Shown here: positions 62,425 through 64,000 of the stretch, one piece after another | How the letters are laid out: each line of letters begins with the position of its first letter | Numbering within the stretch: position 1 is the stretch's first letter | Origin: an uncultured Caldilineaceae bacterium | GTDB lineage: Bacteria; Chloroflexota; Anaerolineae; Caldilineales; Caldilineaceae | DNA: 64,000 nucleotides | Direction of reading: 5' to 3' | Assembly: GCA_958295915.1 (NCBI GenBank) | Contig: OY282381.1 | Location: 3,184,722 to 3,248,721 of the forward strand | Translations under genes and position numbers: made by a program | Notes under the pieces: generated by a model | The model's database searches: none | The model's input: the letters and a program-made list of their open reading frames with translations, nothing else | Told to the model about the DNA's origin: nothing

Positions 62425-63834
62425 ATGACTAGAAAGCAGACGTATCACCTGATAACCCTCGGCTGCCCGAAAAATAAAGTAGACAGTGACGGCATGGAGA
62501 TGCTGTTACAGCAGGCAGACATGCGTGCCAGCGCCGATGCGCGTCGCGCGGATGTGCTGATCGTCAACACCTGTGGCTTTCTGGAAGCTGCCAAAGAGGA
62601 ATCTATCGCTGTATTGCAAGAGCTGGCCGGCGAAAAACGCCGGCGCCAGATGCTCATTGCCGCCGGCTGCCTGGCCCAACGCAACGGCGAGGAGGTGTTA
62701 CAACGGGTGCCACAAGTGAACGGTCTGCTGGGAACCCGGCGCTGGATGGATGTGGTGGAGCTGATCAACCGCGTCCGCAGAGGCCCACAGCCGCGCCGTT
62801 TGCAACGATACAGCATGCTGGGCGACCCGGATGAAACCTATCTGGAGCCAGTGCCGCGCCCACCCGTGGCCGGGGGCAGCGCCTATCTCAAAATTTCTGA
62901 CGGCTGCAACGCGCCCTGCGCTTTCTGCACGATCCCCAGTTTCAAAGGAAAGCTGCGTAGCCGTCCCAGCGAGGCGCTTATCGACGAGGCCAATGCCCTG
63001 GTGGCTGCAGGGGCAAAGGAGCTGGTGATCGTCGCCCAGGACACCACCGACTTTGGGCGGGATTGGGGTGAGCCGGACAGCCTGCCCCGGTTGTTAAGCG
63101 CCCTTTGCAACCGCGCCAGCGATGCGTTGAAATGGGTGCGTCTGATGTACGCCTATCCGGGACACGTCAGCGATGGCCTGATCGAAGTGATGGCGAGTCA
63201 GGATAAGATCGTGCCTTATCTGGACATGCCCCTTCAGCACGGAGACCCGCGCACCTTGCGCCGGATGCGCCGACCTTCCCGGCTGGAAATGATCTACGAA
63301 CATGTGGAAAAACTGCGCGCCGTTATGCCGGATATCGCCTTGCGGACGACATTTATTGTCGGCTACCCCGGCGAAACCGAAGAGGAGTTCCAGAGTCTGG
63401 TGGAGTTTGCGCAGGCCATCGAATTCGACAAAGTAGGGGCGTTCCCATTCAGCCCGGAGCCAGGCACTCCCGCGGCTGAACTGCCCGACCCTGTCCCCGA
63501 GGAGGAGAAGGAGGCGCGTTACAACCGTTTGATGGAAGCCCAACAACCCATCAGCCTGCGCAAAAATCAGGGGCAAGTCGGCAGAGTGCTCGACATCCTG
63601 GTAGAAGGCGAAGGCGAAATTGCCGAGACTGGCGACCCCCTGCTGTTGGGCCGCAGCTACCGGGACGCGCCGGAAGTGGACGGCCTTGTGCTTGTGCCGG
63701 GCATCGCCGGCGCGCCCGCAGGTTCAATGCTGGAAGTTCACATCAACGGCGCGCTGGAATACGATCTGGTCGGCGAACCGCTGATTGCAGAGACGTTCTC
63801 CAGCCGAACGGATTCACTGAAAGTCTTCGAGTAG
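62425..63834 (+). CDS. rimO: Ribosomal protein S12 methylthiotransferase RimO
   Basis: About 469 aa from the ATG at 62425. N-terminal MTTase domain: YHLITLGCPKNKVDSDGMEMLL, VNTCGFLEAAKEES and AAGCLAQR provide the three Cys of the auxiliary cluster. The radical-SAM triad is CNAPCAFCTIP near residue 160. The C-terminal TRAM domain ends the protein. LGCPKNxVDS is characteristic of RimO rather than MiaB. The leader GAGAGGCGCTGCAAAACGATG looks like a decayed half R1. Confidence 0.96.
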   Translation: MTRKQTYHLITLGCPKNKVDSDGMEMLLQQADMRASADARRADVLIVNTCGFLEAAKEESIAVLQELAGEKRRRQMLIAAGCLAQRNGEEVLQRVPQVNGLLGTRRWMDVVELINRVRRGPQPRRLQRYSMLGDPDETYLEPVPRPPVAGGSAYLKISDGCNAPCAFCTIPSFKGKLRSRPSEALIDEANALVAAGAKELVIVAQDTTDFGRDWGEPDSLPRLLSALCNRASDALKWVRLMYAYPGHVSDGLIEVMASQDKIVPYLDMPLQHGDPRTLRRMRRPSRLEMIYEHVEKLRAVMPDIALRTTFIVGYPGETEEEFQSLVEFAQAIEFDKVGAFPFSPEPGTPAAELPDPVPEEEKEARYNRLMEAQQPISLRKNQGQVGRVLDILVEGEGEIAETGDPLLLGRSYRDAPEVDGLVLVPGIAGAPAGSMLEVHINGALEYDLVGEPLIAETFSSRTDSLKVFE

Positions 63835-63867
63835 GCACTGCTCACCCCACGCATTGCGGAGGTCACA

Positions 63868-64000
63868 ATGCCCGATCTGGCGCAGTTGGAACGGGATTTG
63901 GACGCGCTGGAGCAGGATGAGGCACTTTATGATGACGACTCGCGCCTCTTTCGAGCAGAGACGCCTTGCAACAACTTGGCGGCGCGCTTCCAAGCATTGA
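63868..64000 (+). CDS. Start of an unidentified gene, cut by the window edge
   Basis: The ATG at 63868 has GGAGG 5 nt upstream. Forty-four codons are visible: MPDLAQLERDLDALEQDEALYDDD, an acidic helical start, then SRLFRAETPCNN encoded by an R1 palindrome, then LAARFQAL. It is probably a soluble protein; no family can be assigned. It shows R1 entering a coding region soon after the start codon. Confidence 0.7.
   Translation, partial: MPDLAQLERDLDALEQDEALYDDDSRLFRAETPCNNLAARFQAL
63942..63973 (+). repeat. R1 palindrome inside the last, partial gene
   Basis: GCGCCTCTTTCGAGCAGAGA followed by CGCCTTGCAACA; read in frame as RLFRAETPCN. Confidence 0.85.

Overview
The window is a high-GC bacterial chromosome segment, most likely from Chloroflexota (Anaerolineae/Caldilineae-like). 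That assignment is an inference from three things: the mix of phytanoyl-CoA dioxygenases, Gfo/Idh/MocA dehydrogenases and dipeptide-type ABC transporters; a MoxR-DUF58-SpoIIM-RDD membrane module; and the very heavy load of short dispersed repeats. I saw no rRNA, tRNA or CRISPR array.

Layout. 1-1.2 kb: a tnpB-only IS605-type element, cut by the window edge. 1.3-13.9 kb: small-molecule metabolism (MDR dehydrogenase, class IV aminotransferase, two Gfo/Idh/MocA enzymes, GNAT, a beta-propeller glycosidase-like protein, aldo/keto reductase, PhyH) surrounding an orphan type ISP-like DNA methyltransferase. 14-20.2 kb: a 54-bp tandem array, a membrane protein, a LEA-like protein, PhyH and a peptide-type ABC transporter (binding protein plus two permeases; no ATPases here). 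20.8-31.3 kb: YifB/ComM, TIM-barrel isomerase, MFS exporter, MDR dehydrogenase, phosphohexomutase, a Cys-rich small protein, two Yip1 proteins and a HypE/AIR-synthase-like protein. 31.6-34.8 kb: an orphan DUF1156 methyltransferase carrying an in-frame insertion. 34.9-39.0 kb: an amidoligase operon (two YbdK-type ligases, a circularly permuted ATP-grasp enzyme and a small beta-rich protein). 39.2-44.4 kb: a four-carbon-acid catabolic group (DUF1537 kinase, PdxA-like dehydrogenase, LarA-like protein) with a DegT aminotransferase. 45-50.9 kb: PlsX, a NERD-like membrane protein, RadC, RDD, SpoIIM and DUF58. 51-55 kb: inserted material (broken DUF3782 gene, second tnpB element, decayed FAD oxidase, PQQ-type sugar dehydrogenase). 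55-64 kb: MoxR, DUF4350, PhyH, cyclase, AbrB-like protein, DtxR regulator, CcmH and ResA, phosphoesterase, RimO, and the start of one more gene.

The most unusual property is the repeats. At least three families of short palindromic or composite repeats have entered or abutted genes. R1 is a ~31-bp palindrome, GCGCCTCT-N7-AGAGGCGC with tail ATTCAACA. It has about 15 copies, is open in five of six frames, and lies inside at least five genes, read in different frames. R3, an ACTGCAGTGGTCAGTGG-type repeat, sits directly at the stop codons of seven genes and sometimes supplies the stop. R4, a GA/TC-rich palindrome, lies inside a LEA-like gene. A related pair of arms brackets an in-frame 340-bp insertion in the DUF1156 gene, and the DNA between those arms reads, in another frame, like a decayed four-helix-bundle gene. 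R2 is an AACGCAATG/TTGCGTC repeat, present dispersed and as the tandem array.

The ancestral MoxR-DUF58 neighbourhood appears split by the 51-55 kb insert, and the second tnpB element truncates a DUF3782 gene. Functional statements rest on family motifs read by eye. No database search was possible.
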